DNA from: Desulfuromonadaceae bacterium
GTDB taxonomy: Bacteria > Desulfobacterota > Desulfuromonadia > Geobacterales > Pseudopelobacteraceae
DNA: 64,000 nt
Direction of reading: 5' to 3'
NCBI GenBank assembly: GCA_028687585.1
Contig: JAQTZV010000004.1
Location: 124,001 to 188,000, forward strand
The notes under the pieces were generated by a model. That model did no database searches. It was not told the DNA's origin and saw nothing but the letters and a program-made list of their open reading frames with translations. Positions 34,102 to 43,979 of this stretch are shown here, in pieces; within the stretch, counting starts at the first letter, position 1; every line of letters starts with the position of its first letter. The position numbers and the translations under genes are program-made.

Positions 34102-34190
34102 GGGTAGTTTCCTATCGATAATATTTTCGTTGAACAATATCACGCTCGATATCAAAAGAACAGGCAAAACCAAATCAACCCGCCGCAATA

Positions 34191-34228
34191 CGAAAGCACC
34201 CTGACGACAATTCATCGGGGTGCTTTCG
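34191..34228. terminator. Hairpin downstream of gcvPB
   Basis: CGAAAGCACCC (34191-34201) pairs with GGGTGCTTTCG (34218-34228), eleven base pairs with a 16-base loop. No T tract follows on either strand, so it may stabilise the gcv message or end it only weakly. Confidence 0.5.
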
Positions 34229-34245
34229 TCTCAACAAGTCCAAAC

Positions 34246-35694
34246 CTACCCGATATGGCAGACGTTCTGCTCACGCGCCGCCTTGGTTTCGTCCAGCCGG
34301 GAAATCGGCATCGTCAGTGGCGCATCGTGCAGCGCCTGCGGGCTGCTCTCGGCAGTTCTGGCCGCTTCGATCATGGCTTCGATAAAGGCGTCCATGGTTG
34401 CTTTGCTCTCGGTTTCAGTCGGCTCGATCATGATTGCTTCTTTTACGATCATCGGGAAATAGACCGTGGGGGGATGATACCCCTTGTCAATCAGGAATTT
34501 GGCAATGTCGATGGCATGGACGCCATGCTCCAGCTGCCGGGATGCGGAAAAGACAACTTCATGCATGCAGGTCATATCGTAGGGGAGATCGTAATGCCCT
34601 TTAAGTTTTTCCTTGATGTAGTTGGCATTCAGCACCGCCTGCTCCGACACCTGGATCAACCCTTCGCGACCAAGCATGATGATATAGGCGTAGGCTCTGA
34701 CCATCACCCCGAAGTTTCCGAAGAAGTTGGCTGTGCGGCCGATTGTTCCGGGGTTGGCTGTTTCCAACTGCAGTTTTCCGTCACCGTCCATGACAATGCG
34801 CGGTTGCGGCAGAAACGGGATCAGCGCCCTTTTAACGCCGACCGGGCCGGAACCGGGTCCGCCGCCGCCATGGGGGGTGCCGAAGGTTTTATGCAGGTTG
34901 ACATGCATAACGTCAAAACCGACATCGCCCGGCTTGACCTTGCCCATGATGGCGTTCAGGTTGGCGCCGTCGTAATACATCAGCGCATCGAAGCTGTGGG
35001 CGATGTCGCTTATTTCTTTAATATGCGGATTAAACAGGCCGAGGGTATTGGGGCAGGTCATCATGACCGCCGCCACTTCGTCGCTCATCGCCGCTTTAAA
35101 CAGTTCCAGATCCATATCACCATACGGCGCTGTCGGCACGGTGATAATTTCATACCCGGCTATCGCCGCCGACGCCGGGTTGGTGCCGTGCGATGAATCG
35201 GGAACTACCACGTATTTCTTTTTGGCCCTGTTCCCTTTCGCCGCGTGGTAGGCAGCGATCAGCATGATGCCGGTCATTTCGCCATGGGCGCCGGCCAGAG
35301 GCTGGGTGGTGACCTCGTCCATGCCGGTGATATCGGCCAGCAGCTGCCCCAGATCGTACAGCATCCCGAGCGTCCCCTGGCAGAAATCCACACCACCCGG
35401 CAGGAGTGCCGTCATCGGGTGGAACGGCGTAAACAGGGCTGCCGAGTTTTCCAGCACCTTGGCGTTGTATTTCATGGTGCAGGAACCGAGTGGATAAAAG
35501 TTGGTGTCCACCGAAAAGTTGCGGCGGGACAGGTTGGTAAAATGCCGCACCAGATCGAGTTCGGACACCTCGGCGAGACCAGCTTTTTCAGCACGCAGCA
35601 GCGTGTCCGGAAGTGCGGAAGCGGCGGGGACGTCGGATGCCGGCAGCCTGACGCCGCGGCGGCCAGGGGTGGATTGTTCGTAGATCAGATGCAT
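34246..35694 (-). CDS. gcvPB: Glycine dehydrogenase (decarboxylating) subunit 2
   Basis: 482 residues, the C-terminal half of the P-protein as a separate subunit. The pyridoxal phosphate lysine lies in [16 protein letters not shown] (about residue 263). With GcvPA it decarboxylates glycine and passes the aminomethyl group to the lipoyl arm of GcvH. Its start overlaps the gcvPA stop by ten bases. Confidence 0.95.
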   Translation of the reverse strand: MHLIYEQSTPGRRGVRLPASDVPAASALPDTLLRAEKAGLAEVSELDLVRHFTNLSRRNFSVDTNFYPLGSCTMKYNAKVLENSAALFTPFHPMTALLPGGVDFCQGTLGMLYDLGQLLADITGMDEVTTQPLAGAHGEMTGIMLIAAYHAAKGNRAKKKYVVVPDSSHGTNPASAAIAGYEIITVPTAPYGDMDLELFKAAMSDEVAAVMMTCPNTLGLFNPHIKEISDIAHSFDALMYYDGANLNAIMGKVKPGDVGFDVMHVNLHKTFGTPHGGGGPGSGPVGVKRALIPFLPQPRIVMDGDGKLQLETANPGTIGRTANFFGNFGVMVRAYAYIIMLGREGLIQVSEQAVLNANYIKEKLKGHYDLPYDMTCMHEVVFSASRQLEHGVHAIDIAKFLIDKGYHPPTVYFPMIVKEAIMIEPTETESKATMDAFIEAMIEAARTAESSPQALHDAPLTMPISRLDETKAAREQNVCHIG

Positions 35695-37031
35695 AGTGCC
35701 ACCTCCAGCTCTTTGGCAAACAGGTCAATCTCTCTCTTGGTCCGTTTCTCAGTCACCGTCACCACCAGGCAGTTATTGAATCCCTTGTAATAATCTCCAA
35801 GCGGCACACCGGCAGCGATGCCCATTTCAAGCAGCCCGGCAACAACGGCAGCGGCATTTTTCGGCAGAACAAGGGTAAATTCATTGAAAGTAACCGACGC
35901 CTGCAGCACGGACACCCCTGGAATCGCTGACAACCGGGCCTTTGCATATTCAGCCTTGTCGCGGTTCAGGCGAGCCAGGTCGGCAAGCCCCTCTTTCCCG
36001 ACTGAGGAGAGGAAGATCAGTCCACGCAGGGCGCAGAGCCCCTGATTGCTGCAGATATTCGAGGTGGCCCTGTGGCGTTTGATATGCTGTTCGCGAGCCT
36101 GCAGTGTCAGCACGTAACCGCGTTTGCCATTGCGGTCCACGGTCTCGCCGACAATACGCCCCGGCATGTTGCGAATATATTTTTTTGCGGCAGCGATGAA
36201 GCCGAAAGAGGGGCCGCCGAAAGAGAGAGGATTACCGAGGCTCTGACCATCGCCAACGGCGATATCAATCCCGATCTCACCGGGAGATTTCAGTACACCG
36301 AGAGAGATCGGATAGACCGAACCGATCAGCAGTGCCCCGACGCCATGAACCTGATCTGCCAGGCCGCTGAAATCTTCGATGCTGCCGAAAAAATTCGGGT
36401 TCTGAATCAGCACGGCAGCGACACGGTCATCCAGCAGGGCAGCAAGCGCGGCACGGTCAAGCAGACCGCCCTGCGGTGCGATTTCGACTACCTCCACATC
36501 AAGGTTGAAGAGATACGTCTTGAGTACTTGACGGGAAAAGGGGCTGACACAACCGTCCACGACAATTCTGCTTCGGCCGGTCACGCGCAGCGCCATCATG
36601 GCGGCTTCGGCACATGCGCTGCCGCCATCGTAGAGCGAGGCGTTGGAGACATCCAGTCCGGTCAGGCGGCAGATAGCGGTCTGGTATTCGAACAGCGCCT
36701 GTAGTGTTCCCTGTGAACATTCCGGCTGATACGGGGTATAGGCGGTGTAGAACTCGGCCCGACCGGACAGGTGGTCAACCACGGAAGGGATGATGTGATC
36801 GTAAAAGCCGCCGCCGATGAAGTGGGTCATCCCCTGGCTGTTTTCTCCGGCAATCGCCTGCATCCTGCTGAAGGTTTCGAATTCTGACATGCCGGTGGGC
36901 AGGTTGAAGGTTGTAGCCCGCAGTGCCGGCGGGATCGGCGCAAAAAGTTCTTCAACACTAGCAACGCCGATCACGGAGAGCATCTCCTGGATCTCCTCCG
37001 GCGTATGGGGACAATAGTGACTGTTGAGCAT
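35685..37031 (-). CDS. gcvPA: Glycine dehydrogenase (decarboxylating) subunit 1
   Basis: 448 residues from ATG 37031, which has AGGAGAG upstream; the longer frame would extend into a repeat. Opens [18 protein letters not shown] and holds [17 protein letters not shown] and [10 protein letters not shown], typical of the N-terminal P-protein half. Partner of gcvPB. Confidence 0.95.
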   Translation of the reverse strand: MLNSHYCPHTPEEIQEMLSVIGVASVEELFAPIPPALRATTFNLPTGMSEFETFSRMQAIAGENSQGMTHFIGGGFYDHIIPSVVDHLSGRAEFYTAYTPYQPECSQGTLQALFEYQTAICRLTGLDVSNASLYDGGSACAEAAMMALRVTGRSRIVVDGCVSPFSRQVLKTYLFNLDVEVVEIAPQGGLLDRAALAALLDDRVAAVLIQNPNFFGSIEDFSGLADQVHGVGALLIGSVYPISLGVLKSPGEIGIDIAVGDGQSLGNPLSFGGPSFGFIAAAKKYIRNMPGRIVGETVDRNGKRGYVLTLQAREQHIKRHRATSNICSNQGLCALRGLIFLSSVGKEGLADLARLNRDKAEYAKARLSAIPGVSVLQASVTFNEFTLVLPKNAAAVVAGLLEMGIAAGVPLGDYYKGFNNCLVVTVTEKRTKREIDLFAKELEVALCI

Positions 37032-37056
37032 GATAACTCTCCTGGAAATAAAAAAC

Positions 37057-37106
37057 GTAGGGGCGCTGCTTGCGGTGCCCACGGGCAGGGCAAGCACTGC
37101 CCCTAC
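37057..37106. repeat. REP-like element between gcvPA and gcvH
   Basis: GTAGGGGC (37057-37064) and GCCCCTAC (37099-37106) are inverted arms; related to the element at 8581-8670. The gcvH stop codon (TAG on the minus strand, 37105-37103) is part of the right arm. Confidence 0.7.
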
Positions 37107-37474
37107 AATGTTTTCAGATAGTCGTTGTACTGATCCTGCGTCATGAGGTTGTTCAGTTCAGCTGCATCGGTAATTTCAATTTGGGCCATCCAGGCGGAAT
37201 CTTCAGGGCTTTCGTTGACAACCTCGGGGGCGGTCTCCAGTGCATCATTCACCGTAATTACCGTACCGGAAAGCGGTGAAAAAATATCACTGGCGGCTTT
37301 GACCGACTCGATGCTGCCCAGCACGCCGAACTGTTTGACGACCGCACCGATCTTCGGCAGCTCCACAAAAGTGATATCACCCAGTTCGTGCGCAGCGTGA
37401 GGGCTGATACCGACAGTACCCACGTTTCCTGCTACCTTGACCCACTCATGTTCCCTGGTGAAATAGATGCTCAT
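37103..37474 (-). CDS. gcvH: Glycine cleavage system H protein
   Basis: 123 residues. The lipoyl lysine is K59 in [10 protein letters not shown]. Shuttles the aminomethyl and dihydrolipoyl group between the P, T and L proteins. The neighbouring lipM and lipA genes likely supply its lipoyl group. Confidence 0.95.
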   Translation of the reverse strand: MSIYFTREHEWVKVAGNVGTVGISPHAAHELGDITFVELPKIGAVVKQFGVLGSIESVKAASDIFSPLSGTVITVNDALETAPEVVNESPEDSAWMAQIEITDAAELNNLMTQDQYNDYLKTL

Positions 37475-37515
37475 TGTGATTCCTCCTTTATTGATGACAT
37501 ATTCAAAATCAAAAG

Positions 37516-38607
37516 TTATGCCCTGACCGACCCATCCTTGAAGAACGGCAGATCGCAGACGACCGCTTCCATGCTGACCCGCTCGTGATTGATCGTAAGC
37601 GGGGTACCGATGGCTGACAGTTCCGGCCTGACGAAGCCGATGCCGATACCTCTGCCGAGAACCGGCGAAAAAACACCGCTGGTTACATTACCTACTATCT
37701 CCTCTGCAGAGCAGATATCATAATGGTGGCGTGGGGAGCGACGACCGGCGACTTCAAATGCCACCTTCTGCCGGGTAACACCCTGCTCTTTCACACGCAG
37801 CAGTGCCTCCTTGCCGACAAAGGTTTTATCAAAATTGACAAAGCCCTCCAGACCCGCTTCAAGAGGCGTGGTTTCCTCATCGATATCACTGCCGTACAGT
37901 GAATAGCCGACCTCAAGTCGCAACACGTCACGTGCACCGAGTCCGGCCGGTTTGACCCTTTCATCCGACAGGAGCAGGTCCCACAGTTCGCAGACCTTTT
38001 CCGCCGGGATGAAAATTTCATAGCCAAGTTCACCGGTATAGCCGGTACGGCTGATAATTGCTTCAACACCGAGGATATTCATTGTGATGAATTTAAAATA
38101 CGGGATCGCAGCAACCGCTTCCCCGAAGAGCTTGACCATAACGTCGCGGGAGAGCGGCCCCTGAAGATCCAGCTTGCCGGTAGCTGCGGTAATATCGGTA
38201 AACAGACCACCGCGCAGTCGCCCCCTTATGACAGCAAAGTCCTTGGGAGCCGTTGCGGCATTTACCACGATCATGACTTTGTCCCCGGCAATGCGAAAAA
38301 CAATCAGATCGTCTATGATGCCCCCCTGCTCATTGAGAAGGAAGCCGTATCGTGAACGGCCGAGAGGAATGGATTTCACGGAAAAAGTAAAGACATCCTC
38401 CAGGCCACCGCTCTCAAAATCCCCCTGGAAAATGAACTCGCCCATATGGCAGATGTCAAAGAGGGCAGCTTTGGTGCGGCACCAGTTGTGTTCGGCGATA
38501 ATACCTGCATACTGAATCGGCATGTTCCAGCCGCCAAAAGGGGCCATCAGGGCATTCAAGGAGCAATGCCTGCTGCAGATCGGTGTTGCTTGAAGTTGAT
38601 CTTCCAT
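37516..38607 (-). CDS. gcvT: Glycine cleavage T protein (aminomethyltransferase)
   Basis: 363 residues. Moves the methylene from aminomethyl-GcvH to tetrahydrofolate. Seen: the ALFDICHMGEF segment, GFLLNEQGGIIDDLIVFR, and RTGYTGELGYEIF, with the C-terminal barrel ending in VRPELSAIGTP. First gene of the gcv operon; a GAGGAGT site lies upstream. I looked for a glycine riboswitch in the 150 bases before it and saw none. Confidence 0.95.
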   Translation of the reverse strand: MEDQLQATPICSRHCSLNALMAPFGGWNMPIQYAGIIAEHNWCRTKAALFDICHMGEFIFQGDFESGGLEDVFTFSVKSIPLGRSRYGFLLNEQGGIIDDLIVFRIAGDKVMIVVNAATAPKDFAVIRGRLRGGLFTDITAATGKLDLQGPLSRDVMVKLFGEAVAAIPYFKFITMNILGVEAIISRTGYTGELGYEIFIPAEKVCELWDLLLSDERVKPAGLGARDVLRLEVGYSLYGSDIDEETTPLEAGLEGFVNFDKTFVGKEALLRVKEQGVTRQKVAFEVAGRRSPRHHYDICSAEEIVGNVTSGVFSPVLGRGIGIGFVRPELSAIGTPLTINHERVSMEAVVCDLPFFKDGSVRA

Positions 38608-38830
38608 TGTCAGGGATACTCCTCGCGATGGGTAGATTTTTTGTTGTGGAGATAAAATTCTATGCGGCAGGCTTTAAATTTAGCGGCATGGTAGTGCAAA
38701 TATATCTGCCACGCAACCTGAAAAACCACTCATATTTTCATATCTGTCAGAGCGCTTGAAATATCTCCCCGGAAGAGTACAATTACCGGGCACAAACCTG
38801 ATTATTCCACCATCACTTCAGGAGGATCCC

Positions 38831-39715
38831 ATGGACAGACGGACATTTATCAAGGCTACCGGCAGCGCAGTATTGCTTGGCCCGATACTGGTTAAAGATG
38901 TTTTCGCCGCTCGAGAGCAGTCTCTGGTGGCTGTGGCGGAAGGGACCGATTATCCCGCAATCACCCGCAAGGCAATCACTGCAGTCGGCGGGATGAAGCG
39001 GTTTGTCAAACCGGGCGATATCGTCGTGGTTAAGCCGAATATGGGATGGGATCGATCAAGCAGCCTTGCCGCGAATACCCATCCACTGGTGGTGCGGACA
39101 GTCGTGGAGGAGTGTCTGGCTGCGGGAGCAAAAAAGGTCAAGGTCTTTGATAACACCTGCAATGACTCGCGTCGCTGCTATGTCAGCAGCGGCATTGCGG
39201 GTGCCCTGAAAGGGATGAAGGGTGTTGAGTGTAAGCAGATTGAAACGGAACGGTTCAAAAAAGTCACGCTGAATGGGCAGTTTCTCAAAGAATGGGAGTT
39301 GTATGACGAGGTACTCTCGGCCGATGTTTATATCAACGTTCCGGTGGCCAAACATCACGGGCTCTCCAAGCTGACACTCGGGCTGAAGAATATCATGGGC
39401 ATCATGGGGGGTAATCGGGGATACATCCACCGCAATATTGATGTTGCCCTTGCAGATCTTAACGCGCATGTCAAAAGCCACCTTACCATCATCGATGCTA
39501 CCCGCATACTGACGGCCCATGGACCGCAGGGGGGCAATATTGCCGACGTCAAGGTGCTTAACAAGGTAATCGCCTCTACTGATATCGTCGCTGCAGATGC
39601 CTATGCAACAACGCTGTTCGGTTTGAAGCCGACCGATATTCCGGTGACCGTTGCCGCCTACAAGCGCGGCCTCGGTGAGATGAACCTCGACAAAATCAAG
39701 GTTGTCAAGGCGTAG
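38831..39715 (+). CDS. Tat-exported DUF362 protein
   Basis: 294 residues from ATG 38831, five bases after GGAGG. A twin-arginine signal (DRRTFIKATG, then a hydrophobic run ending DVFA) precedes a DUF362 domain (KPNMGWDRSS, VPVAKHHGLSKLTLGLKNIMG). DUF362 proteins often occur with ferredoxin-like partners; their chemistry is unclear. The Tat signal implies folding with a cofactor before export. Its stop is five bases from the start of the polyferredoxin gene. Confidence 0.85.
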   Translation: MDRRTFIKATGSAVLLGPILVKDVFAAREQSLVAVAEGTDYPAITRKAITAVGGMKRFVKPGDIVVVKPNMGWDRSSSLAANTHPLVVRTVVEECLAAGAKKVKVFDNTCNDSRRCYVSSGIAGALKGMKGVECKQIETERFKKVTLNGQFLKEWELYDEVLSADVYINVPVAKHHGLSKLTLGLKNIMGIMGGNRGYIHRNIDVALADLNAHVKSHLTIIDATRILTAHGPQGGNIADVKVLNKVIASTDIVAADAYATTLFGLKPTDIPVTVAAYKRGLGEMNLDKIKVVKA

Positions 39716-39719
39716 CCGG

Positions 39720-41246
39720 GTGAAATTTACTCCTGCCCGCATATGTCAGTTACTCTTCCTCGTTCTCTTCCTGCTCCTTTTCGTGCAGACGGAATACCGT
39801 GGTCACGATGAAATAAATGCCGCCGTCAACTCATTTTTTCGCGTCAATCCACTGGTCCTGATCAGCTACCTGCTCGCGGCGAAATCGTGGACGTGGCTGC
39901 TGTTCCCTGCACTGCTGATGGCTGTAGCGACGCTGTTTCTCGGGCGTTTTTTTTGCGGCTGGATATGTCCGCTTGGTACCATCCTTGATCTGGTGACAAT
40001 TCGAATCAGCAAGAGCCCTCCGCTCCGGGCGCTCAAGGGAAACGTCAAATACTGGCTGCTGCTGCCGCTGCTCTCGGCATCACTGCTCAATCTCAACCTG
40101 ATTGGACTGTTGGATCCGATCGCCATTCTGCTGCGGGGCCTGACATTTTTTTTCTATCCACTGCTCGGCATGGCAGCCCGAGAAACGTGGGTCGGACTGT
40201 ATCGGACTATTGGCGAGCGACGTGATGCCGTGGCGCCGGCGTACGCCCTGATCCGTGACAATCTGCTGCCGTTTCGCGACACGATGTATCCTCTGGCATT
40301 CTTTTCGGCAGCCATCCTTCTCGGTATTATCGCCCTGGAGCGGTATGAAACCCGCAACTGGTGCCGGAACCTCTGCCCACTCGGTACACTGCTCGGCTGG
40401 CTGGGGCGGTTTTCCCTGTTTGAGCGGGCACCGGGCGGATTATGCAGCGATTGCGGACAGTGTCGCGAACTCTGTCCGACCGGTTTTGATCAGGACATCC
40501 TGCGGAAAGAAGAATGCACGCTCTGTATGGAGTGCCAGCGTGGCTGCCTCCATGGAAGGGTATCGTTCCGGCCCCGAAAAAAACTGAACGTCACCGGCCC
40601 GTTCCTTCCGGAACGGCGTCTGCTGCTCGGCGGCTTTGCCGGAGGAGTGCTGCTGGCTGTTCCTGCGCGTTTCCGTTCTCCCGAAAAAGAGTCGCGATTG
40701 CTGCGGCCGCCAGGGGTGCAGAGTGAAAATGACTTTCTGAAAAAATGCGTTCGCTGCGGCGAATGTATGAAGGTCTGCCTGAAGAACGCGCTCTACCCGG
40801 CGACATATCAGGCTGGACTGGAGGGTATTTTCACCCCTCAGGTTATTCCCCGACTCGGATATTGTGAGTACAACTGCACGCTGTGCGGCCAGGTCTGTCC
40901 AACCGGGGCTATTCCACTCCTTCCGGTGGAGTCAAAACGGCGGGAAGTGATCGGCAAAGCGGTTTTCGATAAAAACCACTGCCTTCCCTTTGCCCGCAAG
41001 ATTGACTGTATCGTCTGTGAAGAGCATTGCCCGATTCCGGATAAAGCGATCCGCTCCCGTTCGGTAACGGTAGTGGGACTTGACGGCCTGTCACGGAGTG
41101 TCAAGGAGCCATACCTGGTTGAAGAAATCTGCAACGGCTGCGGCATTTGCGAAAATGTCTGTCCACTGGAAACCAGGGCGGGTATCGAGGTGTTTGCCGT
41201 GAAGAGTCGCGCTCCTATTTCTGTTCAAGCATTTAAAGAGAATTGA
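39720..41246 (+). CDS. Membrane polyferredoxin (NapH-like, 4Fe-4S)
   Basis: 508 residues from GTG 39720, with AAGG upstream; a TTG at 39702 would overlap the preceding gene. About five membrane helices carry the conserved FCGWICPLG and NLCPLGTLLG motifs of the NapH/YccM/NosR type. Several ferredoxin cysteine clusters follow: CSDCGQCRELCP, CTLCMECQRGC, CVRCGECMKVC, CTLCGQVCP, CNGCGICENVCP. It looks like a route for electrons from the quinone pool to the exported DUF362 protein. Confidence 0.85.
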   Translation: MKFTPARICQLLFLVLFLLLFVQTEYRGHDEINAAVNSFFRVNPLVLISYLLAAKSWTWLLFPALLMAVATLFLGRFFCGWICPLGTILDLVTIRISKSPPLRALKGNVKYWLLLPLLSASLLNLNLIGLLDPIAILLRGLTFFFYPLLGMAARETWVGLYRTIGERRDAVAPAYALIRDNLLPFRDTMYPLAFFSAAILLGIIALERYETRNWCRNLCPLGTLLGWLGRFSLFERAPGGLCSDCGQCRELCPTGFDQDILRKEECTLCMECQRGCLHGRVSFRPRKKLNVTGPFLPERRLLLGGFAGGVLLAVPARFRSPEKESRLLRPPGVQSENDFLKKCVRCGECMKVCLKNALYPATYQAGLEGIFTPQVIPRLGYCEYNCTLCGQVCPTGAIPLLPVESKRREVIGKAVFDKNHCLPFARKIDCIVCEEHCPIPDKAIRSRSVTVVGLDGLSRSVKEPYLVEEICNGCGICENVCPLETRAGIEVFAVKSRAPISVQAFKEN

Positions 41247-41329
41247 GAAGCAGATTTGCCACTTTTTTCTGGACTTTTTGCAGTATTTTCACTAGAATTC
41301 GACAGTTTATTTGACCTCAGGAGTCGGCC

Positions 41330-41686
41330 ATGGAGCAGGAAAAACTGGATTATTTCAGAACTATACTGAATGAAGAAATGAAGGCGTTGCAGGGGGAGGC
41401 GGGCAAGACGGTAACAGAGATGACCACTGATGCTCTCAGTTTCCCCGACCCGACAGACCGGGCCACGCAGGAATCAGACCGTAACTTTGAATTACGCATC
41501 AGAGATCGGGAGCGGAAACTGATCAACAAGATAAAAGATGCCCTCGACCGTATAGATTCAAAAGTTTTCGGCATTTGTGACGATTGCGGGGAAGAGATCG
41601 GGGAAGCGCGCCTGAAGGCACGGCCGGTGACAACGCAATGCATTGACTGCAAGATGGCCGCTGAGGAAAAAGAACGACGGGTTTAG
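41330..41686 (+). CDS. dksA: DksA/TraR-family zinc-finger protein
   Basis: 118 residues. A coiled coil (about 1-75) and a zinc finger with C83, C86, C104 and C107 (CDDCGEEIG ... CIDC). DksA binds the secondary channel of RNA polymerase and works with ppGpp. The coiled-coil tip acids of E. coli DksA lie in a region that here reads FPDPTDRATQESD, which keeps an acidic pair. An AGGAGT site precedes the ATG. Confidence 0.87.
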   Translation: MEQEKLDYFRTILNEEMKALQGEAGKTVTEMTTDALSFPDPTDRATQESDRNFELRIRDRERKLINKIKDALDRIDSKVFGICDDCGEEIGEARLKARPVTTQCIDCKMAAEEKERRV

Positions 41687-41725
41687 TGTAACTCTCAAGA
41701 CAAAACGATACCCCCAGGATCAGAC

Positions 41726-43111
41726 ATGACCACTCATGATTCTTCACCATATCCTGAACCCGGCAATCGTGTTGCTGAGTTGACGCTTCTGTATCAATTC
41801 AGCAACACAATGCTTTCTACCATACGCCTTAACAAGCTGACTCACCTTATTCTTACTGCCATTACCACTCCATCGTCCAATCTTTTCGAACGTGCCATTC
41901 TGTTTCTGAGAAATGAAAAATCTGACGTCCTCCAAGGCATGCTGGGCATAACACGGCAGTTGTCTGAAGGTTTGCAGATTGTCGGTGACCAGGACATTCT
42001 CGGAAGTCGATGGGAAATAAGTGATGAAATAATTTCACGGCAAAGATCCACCGATTTCAGCATGCACGTTCGCCAGATTCGTATTGACATTGATGGCCCC
42101 TGCCTGCTTATTCATAAACTTTTTGGGGAAAGGAACCCGTGCCGTTCTGATGATATCCCTTGTCAAACCTGTCAAGTCTGCCACTTTATCAGACCGACAT
42201 GCAGTGGCTCTTTTGTTGCGGTGCCTCTTGTGTGCCATGAAAACATTCTGGGAGTAATCGTCGTTGATAATCCGGATTCCGGTCGTAACATTTCTGATGC
42301 GCATGTAAATTTCCTCCGGCTTTTTGCCAACCAGGCCGGCATGGCAATTGAAAATTCGATGCTCTATAACCGCATTGAAGAGGCGCATCTAAACCTGAAA
42401 GATGCCCGGGAACGATTGCTGCACGGCGAGCGCATGGCCGCTATCGGGGAGGTGGCGGCAAACCTGGTCCACGAGCTGAAAAACCCGCTCGTCTCAATTG
42501 GAGGCTTTGCCGGAAGACTTCTCAAATCATTACCTACAGAGACTCCGCAACATCACTATGCCGATACTATTGTTTCCGAGGTCAGTCGCCTGGAGAAGAT
42601 GCTTGGAGAAATTCTTGCCTTCTCGCGTAAACCGACAATCTGCTTCAGCAGATGCGACCTGAATGAAATCATCCAGGATTGCCTAACGAACTGTGCCACC
42701 ACTTTTGAGGATCACAATATAAAAATATCGGTATCAGGATGTGACGGCAGATGGAGCGTTTCAGGTGACGCCCACCAGCTGAAACAGGTTTTTCTTAATC
42801 TGATCCTGAACGCCTGTGATGTTATGCCGGAAGGCGGAGAGCTGTCTTTTACTCTGGACACAGGGGAAACTTTACAAGGCAAAAAAACCGTTATTGTCTG
42901 CATTGAAGACAGTGGTGGAGGAATCCGGAAAGAGATGCTGCCACAAATTTTCAACCCCTTTTTCACAACCAAGAATCACGGCACCGGACTTGGTCTCGCA
43001 ATTGCGAATCGTATCATTCTCAATCACCTTGGCTCAATAGAGGCGCACAACACTGCAAAGGGCGCGGCATTTACCATAACGTTGCCGCTGGCAGAACGAA
43101 TCAACAGTTAA
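41726..43111 (+). CDS. Sensor kinase with a cysteine-rich GAF domain
   Basis: 461 residues, soluble. A GAF domain (about 30-215) has an insertion with five cysteines, C139, C146, C149, C152 and C159 (CQTCQVC in the middle), which could hold an Fe-S cluster or zinc, or sense oxidants. The kinase core has H249 in NLVHELKNPLVS and an ATPase domain (EDSGGGI, GTGLGLAI). No response regulator gene adjoins. The cysteine cluster is not general to GAF kinases. Confidence 0.87.
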   Translation: MTTHDSSPYPEPGNRVAELTLLYQFSNTMLSTIRLNKLTHLILTAITTPSSNLFERAILFLRNEKSDVLQGMLGITRQLSEGLQIVGDQDILGSRWEISDEIISRQRSTDFSMHVRQIRIDIDGPCLLIHKLFGERNPCRSDDIPCQTCQVCHFIRPTCSGSFVAVPLVCHENILGVIVVDNPDSGRNISDAHVNFLRLFANQAGMAIENSMLYNRIEEAHLNLKDARERLLHGERMAAIGEVAANLVHELKNPLVSIGGFAGRLLKSLPTETPQHHYADTIVSEVSRLEKMLGEILAFSRKPTICFSRCDLNEIIQDCLTNCATTFEDHNIKISVSGCDGRWSVSGDAHQLKQVFLNLILNACDVMPEGGELSFTLDTGETLQGKKTVIVCIEDSGGGIRKEMLPQIFNPFFTTKNHGTGLGLAIANRIILNHLGSIEAHNTAKGAAFTITLPLAERINS

Positions 43112-43121
43112 AAAGGCTGCC

Positions 43122-43511
43122 ATGATGACCAATAAAAATACAGGTAACGCGGTAACAATAGATTCTTTAGAATCCCTTCGCGACCGTCTGCGGGGATTTG
43201 TACTTGAACGGGATTGGGATCAATATCACACCCCCAAGAACCTCTCAATGGCTCTTATTGCGGAAGCGGCTGAACTTGTTGAACATTTTCAATGGGTCGA
43301 CGGGAATGAAAGCCATCTTCTTGAAGATAAAACCCGTCAGGCTGTAGAAGAAGAACTGGCTGATATTCTGATCTATCTCGTAAGAATCTCAGACAAACTG
43401 GATGTTGATCTCTACAAGGCTGTAGAACGAAAAATTGCGATCAATGGCAAAAAGTATCCTGCTGAGCTGGTCCGGGGCAGCGCCAAGAAATATACCGAGT
43501 ATCAACTATAA
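43122..43511 (+). CDS. MazG-like nucleotide pyrophosphohydrolase
   Basis: 129 residues. The catalytic EExxE...ExxD pattern is visible as IAEAAELVEHFQW and VEEELADILIYL. All-alpha NTP pyrophosphohydrolases of this short MazG/dCTPase type clean up aberrant nucleotides. Eleven bases after the kinase gene, so probably co-transcribed. Confidence 0.87.
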   Translation: MMTNKNTGNAVTIDSLESLRDRLRGFVLERDWDQYHTPKNLSMALIAEAAELVEHFQWVDGNESHLLEDKTRQAVEEELADILIYLVRISDKLDVDLYKAVERKIAINGKKYPAELVRGSAKKYTEYQL

Positions 43512-43538
43512 TGCGGGTATGCTGAAGGAGTTATAATT

Positions 43539-43916
43539 TTGGGACTTTTTTCGGGAGAGACAAAAACCGCCGTTTCATCAGAAACCAAAAAATTTTACGC
43601 CGCCTATAGTCAAATACTGATTGATGGTGAAATCATTGAGGCGGGGTATGTCGTTATCAGGGACACGTTCCTTTTCACCAACAAGCGGTTGATCTTGGTC
43701 GATATTCAAGGTGTTTCCGGCAAACAGATAGAATACATCTCAATACCATACAGTAACATCATGAAATTCAGTGTGCAGACGGGGGGAGGCTTCGACCTTA
43801 ACGCTGAATTGAAGCTCTGGATTGGCAGTGAGACAATACCGCTTGAGAAAAAATTCAATGAGGATGTGAGTATTTATGAAGTGCAGAAGGTTTTGGCGCA
43901 ACATGTACTGAAATAA
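43539..43916 (+). CDS. Bacterial PH-domain protein (DUF1696-like)
   Basis: 125 residues from TTG 43539, preceded by GAAGGAG. The single domain, with VIRDTFLFTNKRLILVD and ISIPYSNIMKFSVQTGGGFD, is the bacterial pleckstrin-homology fold of the YvbH/DUF1696 type. Cytoplasmic, function unknown. Confidence 0.8.
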   Translation: MGLFSGETKTAVSSETKKFYAAYSQILIDGEIIEAGYVVIRDTFLFTNKRLILVDIQGVSGKQIEYISIPYSNIMKFSVQTGGGFDLNAELKLWIGSETIPLEKKFNEDVSIYEVQKVLAQHVLK

Positions 43917-43979
43917 TGTCGCCCATGCTCGGAAGGCAGGGTGCTTTAATCGAAGTAATATAAGATTGGGAGAAACAAG

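Noticed and set aside
38608..38830. Glycine riboswitch before gcvT
   Set aside because: None of the conserved aptamer segments could be found on the minus strand in this gap.
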